From assembly GCA_016708305.1 (NCBI GenBank), contig JADJGB010000001.1:1-64000 (forward strand): a DNA stretch of 64,000 nt. The letters are read 5' to 3'. The stretch is from Sphingobacteriales bacterium (lineage in GTDB: Bacteria; Bacteroidota; Bacteroidia; Chitinophagales; Chitinophagaceae). The position numbers were made by a program, and so were the translations under genes. A model generated the notes under the pieces. The model was not told the origin of the DNA and made no database searches. It saw only the letters and a program-made list of their open reading frames with translations. Positions 36,665 through 48,140 of the stretch are shown piece after piece. Position 1 is the first letter of the stretch; every line of letters starts with the position of its first letter.

Positions 36665-38357
36665 TTACCATCCCGGGTTTTGCACCAGATTGGGATTTCT
36701 AAAAGTTTCATCCAATGTAATGGGAATTACCAGCATGGCATTTCTCCATGGTCTTTTTTCTACCAAAAACTTTTGATAAATGAACCCGCCTGGAGCAGAT
36801 GCACTTTTGGTTGCCTTCATCCCATAAATATTCTGATCGGTTTGTGATGCGATTTTCCATCTTCTGACATCCCAGAATCTATGGTTTTCGGCAAGCAATT
36901 CAATACGGCGTTCAATGCGTATCCTCTCTCTCATTTCCGATTGTGATAACCCAATAGGCAAATCAGGCTGGCCTGCCCGTTTTCTAATATAGTTAATGTA
37001 GATGGCTATGTCAGAATGTCCAGGGTTGTATTCATTTAACGCCTCTGCATAATTCAGGTACAATTCTGATAAACGAAACACGATGCCATCTGTGGTACGT
37101 GAGGTTTGGCCTACAGTTTGTGATGTATCCACCAATTTACGCATATAGTAACCTGTGCGTGAATGGTCTGTTGCTGTGCTTTGCTCATCGCGCCCTCCTT
37201 CAAAGGTTTCTATCACCCGACTTTTAAAATAAGCGCCATTAAAACCAATGTCCATATAAAAACGGGCGTCTCTGTCCTTGTAAGGTTGTGCCGGATTGTA
37301 CATTGATGAAGATTTGATGGAAATGCCATCTTTCATTTCATAATCGTCCACCACATTTTGTGTGGCAGCGCCGGCAGACCAACCACTAAAACCAAAGGGG
37401 AAATAATGTCTTTCAAATTCAGACCCACCTTCTTCATTCATTCTTACCCAAAGCACCTCTTTACTGTTCCAGGGTTGAATGTACATTGCTCTTCGTCCGG
37501 CAAGTGCCGGTTCTATTTGAAAACCTGCCGAGGCTGCGTAATCGATTGCAGCTTTTGAAGCATCAGCAGCTAACTTCCACTTTCCTGCATCTGAAGCCGA
37601 ATTATTATCGGAAATATCAGGAAGTGGAGATGTTTTTCCTGCAATAGCCCAAAGCGGACTGGCTGAATACAACAAAATTCGCGATTTAAGAGAAAGGCAA
37701 GCTGATTTTGTAACCCTACCAAAATCCTTTGCGGCATAGGGGTAATTTTCCACCATCGAGAAAGCTATGTCACAATCGGACAAAATCTGGGCAACACAGG
37801 AATCGTAAGGACTCCTTGACTTTTTCAATGATTCATTATCATTGGGGTCTTGAATAACCTTTGTTACGATAATAACGCCGCCAAACTGCCTCACTAATTC
37901 AAAGTATGCATAAGCTCTTAAAAAATATACTTCGCCAATCCTGTTTTTTTAAATAACCGGGATTATTTCCATCGTCAGGAGTTTTGTATTTTTCTACTCC
38001 CTCCAAAATTGTATTTGCCTGACGTATCATTACATAATAATCTCTCCATGTATTACCAATTGGATTATTGGATGGAGAAAGCCCTCCACTGTTAAATGTC
38101 ATGGAAGCCATCCAGTTAGACGCATCTTTCGATTCATCTGTGGCAGAACCCATTTGGTAACCGCCTAAATATCCATACACCTTTGGGGTTTTACTATACA
38201 GGTTATTGATAACCATACTCGTTTGCGAAAAAGAAGTAAAAATATCAATATCTTGTTGTTGAGTAGTGGCAGCTCTGTCAGGAAATCCTTTTTTACAACC
38301 AGAAAACAGCATGGTTGCCACTAACAGGCAGCATATAGCTAAATAATTTATTTTCAT
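36665..38357 (-). CDS. SusD/RagB-family lipoprotein (one frameshift)
   Basis: Outer-membrane glycan-binding partner of SusC. Start MKINYLAICCLLVATMLFSGC gives the lipidation cysteine. The first half has the SusD N-terminal repeats region (WRDYYVMIRQANTILEGVEKY); the second has SRILLYSASPLWAI, then VFRLSELYLNYAEALNE, RIERRIELLAENHRFWDVRRW and PITLDETFRNPNLVQNPGW, all standard for the family. The frame breaks near 37925 in a T run between GYLKK and FFELVRQFGG-like sequence. About 565 residues after repair. 11 bases behind the SusC gene. Confidence 0.88.
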
Positions 38358-38368
38358 TCTATAAAAAT

Positions 38369-41300
38369 TTAAAAGTTAATGTCTAAACCTACACTCCATA
38401 TTTTTTGAATTGGATACATAGCCCCGTAACCATCTGGTATCTCTGGATCTACATAATAGTCATCCAACTGATTTTTGAAGGTAAATATGTTTAATCCGTT
38501 AATAAATATTCTTGCTGATTTAAAGCTGATTTTTTGTGTAATGCGTGAAGGAAGTGTATATCCAAGCTCAATATTTTTAATCCTCATGTAATCAGCGCTT
38601 CGAATCCAGAAGGTAGATCCTCTGTGATTATTTGCATTGGTGTTATAATGTAAAAGAGGATAGGAGGCGGTCTTTGCAGTTTCAGGAGTCCATCTGTTCA
38701 AATGAAAAGGTTTTACTTTACCTTCCTGAAAAAATTCATATACTGCCTCATTATTGAGCAATACACTTGAATGTGCAGCTCCCTGAAACAAAATGCTAAA
38801 ATCAATCCCTTTAATTACAGCTCCTGCCGATATCCCATACATTATTTCTGGTGTTCTTGAATAGCCGATTGGTTTTTCATCGTACCCGGCAGATACCACA
38901 CCATCACCATTTAGGTCCAGATATTTAATGTCGCCTGGTCTTACTGTGCCAAATTGTTCTGCACTTGCATCTATTTCAGACTGATTTTGGAAAAATCCAT
39001 TGGAAATAAATCCATATTTTGTGCCAATAGGCAGTCCGGTTCTGACCATCCAAGGATAAGCCCTGTCCACTTCATCTTGAAAGATAGTCTTATTCTTTGC
39101 ATAGGTTATATTGCCCTTTATAAAGTACATAGCGTTTCTAAATGATTTTTTATGGCCAACTTCTATGTCCACACCACTACTGTCCACAATACCCAGATTC
39201 TGCGGTTTAATATTTTGTCCAAAAACATCTGTAAGTGTGCCTCTTGTAATTAATACCTGGCTTCTGCGTTGCTTGTAGGTTTCCGCAGTGAAGCTAAATA
39301 AATCATTCCAAAAAGACGCTTCTAATGCAAGGTTAAACTGACGTCCTCTTTCCCAGGTGACCCCAGAATTTCCAATAGCTCCCTGCGCCCATCCATTTGC
39401 TTGAGAAGGATTGTTACCGGCGCCAAACCAATACGCACCAGACCCTGCCCAAGAAGAAAACCACAGAAACCGTTCAGAGCCACTTCGGTCATTCCCTACT
39501 TCACCGTAGGATGTGTATAGTCCTGAAATAGGTTGACTCCAAAAATGTGGATAAGTCAACTTAAAACAGGCCTGCCCCGACCTATTTCGGGGACAAAAAA
39601 TGAGTAAAAAACAAAGCTCCAACCGGCGGGGAACGCAACAATTATTTTACACCGAAGCCTTCAAACAAAAATTGTAAATGAAGTATTGAGTGGCAAACTC
39701 AATAAACGCCAAGCTTCGCTGATCTATGGCATTAAGGGCAATGCCACCATTCTTTACTGGATTAATCAGAGCCAGGGGCTGAAAGGCTATGAAGCAAAAG
39801 CCAAATCTCCGGCTAACTTTGCTGAAATGAAAAGAACATTCAGGACAAAAAACTGGAAGAAGAAAACAAAGAACTCAGAGAACTATTACGGGTGGCAGAA
39901 CTTCGTGCCGACCTGTGGCAACATGCGATTGAAGTGGCTGAAAAAAAAATTCAACATTGATATCCTAAAAAGTATGGTGCCCAACAATCCACTCCTTCCA
40001 AAAGCAAAGACCGAAAGAAAAATAACGGAAATGTGCGGCGTATTTGGTCGCAGTAAACAGGCTTATTACAAGCAAAAGCATCACAAAGCCGATACTACTG
40101 TAAAGGAAGAAACGATTGTTGGGCTTATAAAAAGAAACGGGAAATATGGAAACGAGGAAGCGGCCGAAACCTGCATCAATGCCTGTTGCCCGAACTGAAG
40201 CAACATGGCATTAAAATAGGCGAGACAAGTTTTGATGTACTCAGAAACAACCATCTGCTCATCAAATCAAAACGATGCAGAACGAAAACCACTTGCAGTT
40301 ATCATCATTTTAACCGTTATAAAATGTAATAGAAGCCGCCATACCACAGCGTTGCAATGAAATTTGGGTAGCAGACATTACTTACCTGTGGCTGAAACCC
40401 TAGGATAAATTTTGTTATCTGAGCGTAATAACTGATTTATATTCCAGAAAATTGTAGGCCATTGTGTGCATGAAACTTTAAGTGTAAAAGGCTGTATAGA
40501 AGCTTTAAAATGGCATTGAAAAACAGGAAGAATAAAGCTCTTCCCCTGATTCACCATAGCGACAGAGGCGTGCAATACTGTTGCCATGCGTATGTCTATA
40601 TACAAAAATGGCTGCCGGATACAGCAACCATTTTGTAAAGTATAATATACTTCGTCGCATCAGTTTATTCCTGTTCATCAAGATCTCCCCAGAACTTGAA
40701 TGAAGTCCGCTTCAACTGATAAAACAAAGATGAACAACTAATCTCAAAACGTAAAACACAGCTATCTTATCCCGCTGTGAATAACGTGAAAAAGAGTCAA
40801 CTGATTTTAGGACGAGACAATGTTCGTATTTTCAGCATATTGATAAAGGAGAGCATATTATTATCTTTAATAAATTTCTCTTCGGATATTATCCAACCTC
40901 CTGAAATTGAGGGAAAAAACCCATATCGGCTCTCGGGTGGAAAATTTTCGGATCCCATATAAGAACCATTGAACTCTAGCAAATATTTGGAGCTATAGTT
41001 ATAGGTAGTTCTGAATAAGTAGGACTGAAAAGCATAAGGTATTGCAGAGCCAAAGCGATCTAGCCTTCTGTTCCACAATCCCATTGCAGTGATGTTGTGT
41101 TTGTTGAATTGCCTGAACCAGTTCACTGCGCCTTCAATGTAGGTAGTTCTTGAAAGACTTCCGCCGCCAAAACTTCCGTTAGGGTCTATCTTAGAATCCG
41201 TTCCAACCTGATTATAACTTGATACCGACCCATCACTACCATAATTAGGATAAAAAACAGCATAAGTTTTTGTATATGATACATTAGGAGTTGCCGTATT

Positions 41301-42707
41301 ATCATACGAATAGGCGATTTTTGCACTTAAATTTTTAGTAATAAAATCCAGTTTCTTGGTAAGGCCAAAAGTGCCTTGAATTGTATTGTTAAGATATATT
41401 CGATACCCCCTTCTTGCTACTTCCCCCAATATATTGGAGGTATAGGTTCCATTTCCAAATAATGAGCTGTCGGCATTTAATATTGGATAAATGGGCGGCA
41501 TTCTATTCATAATATTCATGACAGCGCCCGCTGAAGTATTAGGGTCAGATCGGTTAGTTTGCACACCTGCAAGATTAACTGTAGCCAGTAAAGAGGGTGT
41601 AATATCCACATCAATATTTGCCCGCAGGTTAAAACGCTTCATAATATTATTAGAATTATATCCCATATCATTGTCTTTCGTGTGCTTATAGTTCCCTTCC
41701 TGAATATTTAAGCCGGCTGAAAGAAAGTAACGTGCAATATTATTGCCTCCCGAAATATTCAAATTAGCGTTGCCCACCTTTGAAGGTTGCATTACATAGG
41801 CATAATAATCCGTATTGGGCAATGTGCCATCTTTGAACCCTTGTAATTGAGCTTCTGAAAAAGTTGGTAACTGTCCATCATTTTGTAGCGCCTCATTTCT
41901 AAGCATGGCATAATCATAAGAGCCCAAAAACTCAGGAATTTTAGTAGGTTGCTGCTTTCCATAAGACGACCGGAAGCTCATTTTGGGCGCGCCTCTTTTT
42001 CCTCGTTTAGTAGTAATCATCACAACGCCGTTGGCACCCCGCATACCGAAAACCGCAGTAGCTGCTGCGTCCTTTAAAATACTTAACGTTTCTATATCAT
42101 TAGGGTCTATATAATCCATTGGGCGTTCTACTCCATCCACCACCACTATAGGACGCGCATCATTGAGGGTAGCAAGCCCTCTAATATAAAGCGTTGAAGC
42201 ATCTACGCCCGGCTCACCACTTCTCTGAGTGGTTATTAATCCAGGAAGTCTTCCGGCCAGTGAATTAGTAAGATTTGAAACAGGACTTTGTAAAAGGTCT
42301 TTTGTAGTAATAGTAGCTACAGAACCGGTAACGGTCACCTTCTTTTGCTTTCCATACCCAACTACTACCACTTCATTCATACTTCCCTGATTCCCAATCA
42401 TTACCACATCCAGCTCTTCTTTAATTCTTGGCTTGATAGTTTGGCTTTCGTAACCAACATAAGTAAATTTTACTGAATCGTTTAAGCTAACCAGTATAGA
42501 ATAGTGCCCCTCTTTGTTTGTAATTGAAAAATTACTCCCTTTAACTGTGGCAACTGTAACGCCAAGCAAGGGCTGATTGTCTTCCTGCATTACTTTTCCG
42601 GTAACTAAAATTTTAGCAGAATCTGTTTGTTGCGCAAAGGAACTCTGAAAATAAATCAGACACATAAAAATGCAAAAACACCAAATCCTGAAATGTTTGA
42701 TAAGCAT
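38369..42707 (-). pseudogene. SusC/RagA-family TonB-linked outer-membrane protein, split by an insertion
   Basis: N-terminal part (40824-42707): signal peptide ending SSFAQ, carboxypeptidase-like domain (VTGKVMQEDNQPLLGVTVATVKG), the SusC linker EVVVVGYGKQKK, and plug domain (LYIRGLATLNDARPIVVVDG, DPNDIETLSILKDAAATAVFG). C-terminal part (38369-39514): barrel, from SYGEVGNDRSGSERF to WSVGLDINF. Between KIR and TSYGEVGN lies the IS3-family element at 39515-40819. Removing it and one ATGT copy restores an unbroken frame, so the insertion is recent relative to the gene. As it stands, glycan uptake by this locus is presumably abolished. Confidence 0.88.
39511..40823 (+). mobile_element. Degenerate IS3-family element inserted in the SusC gene
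   Basis: Element 39515-40819 flanked by a 4-bp direct repeat ATGT (39511-39514 and 40820-40823). Ends are imperfect inverted repeats: GTCCTGAAATAGGTTGACTC left, GTCCTAAAATCAGTTGACTC right. Inside, on the plus strand, a broken transposase can be followed: orfA (QLFYTEAFKQKIVNEVLSGKLN, then ELRELLRVAELRADLWQHAIEVAEKKF), orfB start (CGVFGRSKQAYYKQKHH) and DDE pieces (EIWVADITYLW, IHHSDRGVQYCC). Several stops and shifts occur and the last catalytic part is missing. It is unrelated in its ends to the IS3 copy at 10.3 kb. Confidence 0.8.
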
Positions 42708-43142
42708 CGTTTTTTGATTTAAATTAATAATATGTTTTAACTACGTATCATGATTACATTACGAAATCAAATTCATTTCATAACCATTTATTAATTTTTC
42801 ATAGAAAAATCAATATGTTTTGTAAATCGAAAATAACACTTTTATTTACAATTATTAATTATTTTTCAAATTTTTAAAAATTAATTCTCAATAATTGGAA
42901 TTAATTGAGATGCTGCGAACCATTTCTCTGCCTTATTTTTTTATTGTTATTTTATATCATTTATCAAACACATGGTTTTAATAACTGAATTTTTCCTCAT
43001 CTCATAGTCTCATAAATCAAATAAAATCTGATAATAGGGTTCAACTAAAATATTTTCTTACATCGGCTATAGTTAAAAAATTTTTAGGCTAAATTTACGC
43101 AAATGCATTTTTTTAAGACATTAAAACTAAAATAAATACTTA
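42708..43142. other. AT-rich gap between SusC gene and nth
   Basis: About 435 bases, very A/T-rich, between divergent genes. It must hold the SusC promoter, but I found no TAnnTTTG box on the minus strand that I would defend, and no gene. Confidence 0.45.
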
Positions 43143-43781
43143 TGACCAAAAAACAACGATACGAGTTTGTTATTGATTACTTCTTAGGGCAGGGACCCGA
43201 ACCAGAAACAGAGTTACTGTATGACAGTGTCTATCAACTGCTGGTAGCAGTTATACTCTCTGCCCAATGTACGGATAAAGAGTAAATATGACGACTCCAT
43301 TGATTTTTGAAAATACCCTGATTTGGAAAGCATGAGCCGTGCAAAAACCGAAGACCTTTTTGGTCTGATTAAAAGTATTTCGTACCCAAACAATAAAACC
43401 AAACACCTGATTGGGATGGCTCGAAAAGTGTTAAGTGATTTTGACGGAAAAATACCCATGACCGTAGAGCAATTAATGACACTACCCGGTGTAGGACGAA
43501 AAACAGCCAATGTGATCACATCAGTAGTTGAAAAACAACCCAATATGGCGGTGGATACCCATGTCTTTAGGGTGAGCAGGCGCATCGGGCTGGTGTCGCA
43601 AAAAGCAACCACACCATTGGCAGTGGAAAAAGAATTGGTTAAAAATATTCCGGAAGAACTTGTTCATAAAGCACATCACTGGCTCATTTTGCATGGTCGC
43701 TATATTTGTACAGCCCGCAATCCAAAATGTCGTGAATGTGGATTGCAGGCTGCCTGTTTATATTTTCAAAGGGAACAGTAA
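43143..43781 (+). CDS. nth: Endonuclease III (frameshifted)
   Basis: DNA glycosylase/AP lyase for oxidised pyrimidines. N-terminal frame ends LLVAVILSAQCTDKE. The next frame restores VNMTTPLIFEKYPD and SMSRAKTEDL. The helix-hairpin-helix LPGVGRKTANV carries the catalytic lysine, and MAVDTHVFRVSRR the catalytic aspartate. The C-terminal [4Fe-4S] loop is CTARNPKCRECGLQAAC. Frame changes near 43283 and 43307. The start is the ATG at 43143. Confidence 0.87.
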
Positions 43782-43790
43782 AAACCGGGA

Positions 43791-44624
43791 TTAATCTTTA
43801 GCCACCTTTATTACTTCATACGTAGTCTTTCCATCTTCCGATACTTCTTTATAGTGTGTACCGGCAGGGGATACATATTGTTTCACTCCGTCGATCATGC
43901 TTTCTTTACAATTTTTGGGGAGTACATCAAAACGATCGCCTAATTGAGGCCCTACTGTATAATTACCGGCTTTTGTTGTTTGTTCACTCCGACTCTTTAC
44001 AGGCGGATAGTCTCTAACCGGTGGTTGGTTAAAATCCCCATCAATATCATAATCGGAATCGTTACTGTCAATATTGCGGTTACGAATATCGGCGGTATCT
44101 AATTCTCCGTCAATGCCCACAACACTATAAAACCGTTTACCATTCTTGTCTATGTCTTCTATCAGGAAGGCTCCTCCCACTTCGTAATAGGTTTCACCAT
44201 CAATGATGCGTTCTCTTGCTTCAGCAGGCAGTTTCCTTACAGTAGCGCCTAACGGGGGAGACACTGATTGGTATCTGCCATCATCCATCCTGCGATAATA
44301 CATATCATTGTAGTAGTAGTAAGGATATCCTCTATAATGGAATCTGCTATAACCGTAGGGCATACTTCCAATAGTAATGCCCACTCCAGGGAAACCAAAG
44401 CCTATTGAAAAACCAACTCTTGGCCTTGTATATACCCGCGGATAATACCCTCTGTAAACACCGCCAAATCCAAAAGAAACCGATGGCCTACTACGATAGA
44501 CCATACCATAGTTTCTGCCATAAGGCCTTGCTCCCGACCGGATAACTCTCTGAGCATTGCCATCAACAACAATAAACAGAACTGCAATTGCAAGCAGAAA
44601 TCTGAATTTGATTGACTTTTTCAT
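43791..44624 (-). CDS. Secreted DUF6515-type protein with internal repeat
   Basis: 277 residues with a signal peptide (FRFLLAIAVLFIVVDGNAQ). A glycine/tyrosine/arginine-rich segment (residues 28-110) precedes two related repeats: PPLGATVRKLPAEARERIIDG with YYEVGGAFLIE, and PQLGDRFDVLPKNCKESMIDG with YVSPAGTHYKE. This is the pattern of Bacteroidota DUF6515 proteins. Cell-surface or periplasmic, function unknown. Convergent with nth, 10 bases apart. Confidence 0.7.
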   Translation of the reverse strand: MKKSIKFRFLLAIAVLFIVVDGNAQRVIRSGARPYGRNYGMVYRSRPSVSFGFGGVYRGYYPRVYTRPRVGFSIGFGFPGVGITIGSMPYGYSRFHYRGYPYYYYNDMYYRRMDDGRYQSVSPPLGATVRKLPAEARERIIDGETYYEVGGAFLIEDIDKNGKRFYSVVGIDGELDTADIRNRNIDSNDSDYDIDGDFNQPPVRDYPPVKSRSEQTTKAGNYTVGPQLGDRFDVLPKNCKESMIDGVKQYVSPAGTHYKEVSEDGKTTYEVIKVAKD

Positions 44625-45142
44625 CCTAAAATAATTTTTCTTTATAATTAGGACGAAAAATGCTGTTAAAGAGTTAATCCAGCAACGTTAAAAAAAGTTA
44701 AAATATTCTAAGCTGTTATTTTACAGCCCTTTAGTGCATAATAAAGAACATAGCCAAATAAAGGTGTCTATAAGTCTGTTTACCTTCTGTATAAGCAAGA
44801 TGTCCGAAGGTATTGCGCGTTTCTCTCCTTGGAAAACTTTGCCGCGGGAGGCACATTTATACCTCTGAATACCGTTTTGAAGCCCATATTTCTAAACAAT
44901 TTTGCTCCCACAATAAAAGCAGTTTTTTTATTCATAACCTTTCATTTGCCTTAAAGCTAATAACAATAATGATTACAGCGATTTTTAGACCCATTTTTGT
45001 CCATTAACACTGTTTTCAGAGGTTTTAACCAACTATTTTGTCCATTAGCCCAGATATTCTTTAAAAATGAATGAAGAGGATTTTGTGTTCCGTATTCAAA
45101 GGTAAACAATAAATGAACGCTGGTTGACCACAATCGGTTTAT
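44625..45142. other. Gap with possible decayed coding traces
   Basis: About 518 bases. On the minus strand one stop-free stretch reads GAKLFRNMGFKTVFRGINVPP, which looks protein-like but leads to stops in every frame soon after. No family recognised; probably a remnant. Confidence 0.35.
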
Positions 45143-45866
45143 CTATTTGGTTTCAATTTTGCTTTCTTTTATCAGTTCTTCTCCACACATTCTCAGAAAA
45201 ATCTGAGCTACCGTTACCACATCTTTCTGGCAATAGGTGGTAATCCGGTCAATATTTTTTTCTTTGTAATACACATCGGCTACCATGCTGCCGTCAATAT
45301 CATCCTTTGGTGTAGGCACCTCCAATACATGAGCCAGCAGGTTGAGAGAGGTATAGCTTTTATAATCGCCAAATTTCCACAATTCCATGGTGTCCAGATG
45401 ATTGATTTCCCAGGGTTTTTTCCCGGCCAAATTTAATATCAGCGGTATAGGCAACCTGTTGATAATCAGCCTGCGGCAGACAAAGGGGAAATCAAACTCC
45501 TTGCCGTTGTGGGCACATAGAAATTTTTGTTCATTGGCGGTCCATTTGGTTAGCATTTCTGAAAATGCGCTAAGTATTTCCTTTTCGTCATCACCTGCAA
45601 ATGATTTAAGAATCATTCCTCTGTTATTTTCACTGCCGGTAACAATGCCGCAACTGATACAAACGATTTTTCCAAACTCGGCATAAATACCGGCACGATT
45701 GTATATGCTTTCTACGGTCTCTACCTCCCGGTTTTTAAGTACCGCACCGGCTTTTAGTGTCCACAGTTTTTTCCACTCCTCATTAAGTTGGTCAAAAGAA
45801 ATGTGTTTGGGGCACGGTTTCCACATCCAGAAACAGTACATTTTGTATGGGAATATTTTGCAGCAT
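45143..45866 (-). CDS. Predicted 3'-5' exonuclease, PolB-like DEDDy type (one frameshift)
   Basis: About 240 residues. I place the start at the ATG 45864-45866, which opens MLQNIPIQNVLFLDVETVPQ, so the first catalytic motif (DVE) is kept; the longer upstream frame loses it. A shift near 45800 joins this to QLNEEWKKLW. Later motifs are FLCAHNGKEFDFPFV for the second aspartate and ITTYCQKDVVTVAQIF for the YxxxD of DEDDy enzymes. Likely DNA repair or nucleic-acid trimming, cytoplasmic. Family: predicted 3'-5' exonuclease related to PolB. Confidence 0.85.
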
Positions 45867-45895
45867 AAAATCATTTTAAAAAAAGTCAATAATAG

Positions 45896-46976
45896 TTACA
45901 AATATTTTTCGTCTTTGTTTCGTTTTACCTCCGCCACAAAATTTTTAATTTCCTGTTCTTTCTCTTTTTTGCATATCATTAAAACGTCGTCAGTATCTAC
46001 CACTATATAATCCTCCAGCCCCTGAAGCAATACTAATTTTTATCGGGCACGTGAATCATACAGTTTTGAGTATCAAAAACCATTGCATCATTACCCACCA
46101 CCGCATTCCCAAAATAATCTTTCTTCATATTTTCATAAGCGCTGGTCCAGGTGCCAAGGTCGCTCCAGTAGAACGATGAAGGTAGTACATACACATTGGA
46201 AGCCTTTTCCATAACGCCAAAATCAATAGAAATACTCGGGCATTTGGCATAAATATCTTCAATGATTTCTTTTTCCTGAGGCGTATTCAGTTTTTCTTTT
46301 TCACCAATAAACAGGTCATGAATTTCGGGTAATAGTTTTTCAAATGCAGCCAAAATGGTTTTGCTCCTCCAGGTAAAAATTCCGGAGTTCCAAAGAAAGT
46401 CGCCGCTTTTCAAAAATATTTTCGCCAATTCAAGGTTGGGTTTTTCGGTAAAAGTTTTACCTTAAAAATACCAGGCGCCACCTCGAAATGGTCGTGCTGA
46501 ATATAACCATAACCCGTGTTTGGGTGAGTGGGTTTAATGCCAATTGTAACAAGGGCATCAATATGTTTTACAAACCTCAAACCGTTTTTCAGCACTTCAA
46601 AAAACTTCTCCTCATCTCTGATCAGGTTATCAGCCGGTGCGGCAATCATTACCGAGTCGGGATTGATTTCATGAATTTTGAAGGCAATATAGGCAATACA
46701 TGGCGCAGTATTTTTTCTAAATGGTTCGGCTACAATATTTTCAACGGGTATCTGCGGAAGCTGTTCTTTTACGATATCCAGATAGTCTTTTGAGGTAACC
46801 ACATAAATATTTTTGGCGGGTACCACCTTATTGTACCGCTCAAAAGTGGACTGGATAAGTGTCTTTCCGTTACCCAGAATATCCAGAAACTGTTTGGGAT
46901 AGGCCGTTCTGCTTTTGGGCCAGAAACGGCTGCCCACGCCACCTGCCATTATCGCTATGTACTGATTGCTCTCCAT
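45896..46976 (-). CDS. manC: Mannose-1-phosphate guanylyltransferase (two frameshifts)
   Basis: Makes GDP-mannose for polysaccharides and glycoproteins. The N-terminal signature is IMAGGVGSRFWPKSRTAYPKQFLDI; then AAPADNLI, TIGIKPTHPNTGYGYI, and after a shift near 46450, TFTEKPNLELAKIF. DFGVMEKASNVYVLPSSFYWSDLGTW follows. A second shift near 46038 leads to QGLEDYIVVDTDDVLMICKKEKEQEI and the end KDEKYL at 45896. At both sites one missing A in an A run explains the break. No C-terminal isomerase domain. It follows kdsD with a 6-base gap. Confidence 0.9.
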
Positions 46977-46982
46977 TATTTT

Positions 46983-47945
46983 TTAAATTAATCCTTCTTT
47001 TAATAAATCGTGTATATGAATTATTCCTAAATACTTTTTACCTTCTATTACCACCAATTGCGTAATTGAACTTTTTCGCATGATGTCCAATGCACTCACC
47101 GCCAGTTCGCCTGCTTCAATCGTTTTGGGGCTTCGGGTCATAATGTCGGCAGCCGAAAAATTTTCAATGTCACTATTTTTTTCAAGCATCCGCCTCAGGT
47201 CTCCATCGGTAATGATGCCAATGAGTTCATTGTCTTCATTTACCACTGCTGCCACACCCAATCGTTTTTTGGTTATTTCTACTATCACTTCCTTGAGAGA
47301 ATGATGAGCATACACGAAAGGTTTTTCGTTATCTACATAGATATCTGCTACACGCAGGTATAACTTTTTGCCTAATGTTCCTCCGGGATGAAATTTTGCA
47401 AAATCAGCGTCTTTAAACCCTTTTAATTGCATTAAACAAACAGCCAGCGCATCGCCCATAACCATCTGGGCAGTAGCGCTTGCCGTAGGCGCCAGATTAT
47501 TTGGGCAGGCCTCCTGACTAACGGTAGTATCCAAGACAAGATCGGCATGATGTGCAAGATAAGAATTGGTATTGCCTGCAATTGCTATAAGGATATTGCC
47601 AAAATTCTTAATCAATGGCACTAAAGCTTTGATTTCGGGGCTGTTACCACTTTTGCTCAAAATAATCACCACATCACCCTCCTGCACAATGCCCAGGTCG
47701 CCATGAAGCGCATCAGCAGCGTGCATAAAGATAGATGGCGTTCCGGTGGAATTGAAGGTTCCCACTATTTTTTGGGCGACCAAAGCGCTTTTTCCTATTC
47801 CGCTCACGACCACCCTGCCCAAACTGTTATTTATGGTTAAAACAGCTTTTTCAAAGTCATTATTCAACACAAGAGAAGCAATGGCATCGGCCTCCAATTC
47901 AATCGTTCTTTTGGCTATATTGAGAATATCTTCGCTATCAATCAT
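46983..47945 (-). CDS. kdsD: Arabinose-5-phosphate isomerase (KdsD/KpsF family)
   Basis: Converts ribulose-5-phosphate to arabinose-5-phosphate, first step to Kdo of lipopolysaccharide. 320 residues: an SIS domain (VVVSGIGKSALVAQKIVGTF, ADALHGDLGIV, ILSKSGNSPEI) followed by two CBS domains (from residue about 205, with VVNEDNELIGIITDGDLRRML and MRKSSITQLVVIEGKKYLGIIHIHDLL). Intact. Forms an operon with manC, linking two sugar-precursor steps of envelope synthesis. Confidence 0.93.
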   Translation of the reverse strand: MIDSEDILNIAKRTIELEADAIASLVLNNDFEKAVLTINNSLGRVVVSGIGKSALVAQKIVGTFNSTGTPSIFMHAADALHGDLGIVQEGDVVIILSKSGNSPEIKALVPLIKNFGNILIAIAGNTNSYLAHHADLVLDTTVSQEACPNNLAPTASATAQMVMGDALAVCLMQLKGFKDADFAKFHPGGTLGKKLYLRVADIYVDNEKPFVYAHHSLKEVIVEITKKRLGVAAVVNEDNELIGIITDGDLRRMLEKNSDIENFSAADIMTRSPKTIEAGELAVSALDIMRKSSITQLVVIEGKKYLGIIHIHDLLKEGLI

Positions 47946-48140
47946 CAGAATGTGTACTTATTGGCAAAAATATTGATTCTGTTTGTTTTTGGAGATAATA
48001 AAAATTTAACTTTTTAAGATCGTGCAATAACTCAGGATTTCGTATATTCGATACCCTCTAAAAAATATTATTTTTTTATTGTGAAAATTCGACGTAACTT
48101 TTAAAATAATTTACTATATAAAAACTGAGACAATCATATA

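Noticed and set aside
44813..45007. Plus-strand frame of 64 codons in the gap before the exonuclease gene
   Set aside because: No recognisable motif, no promoter, and composition unlike the neighbouring genes.
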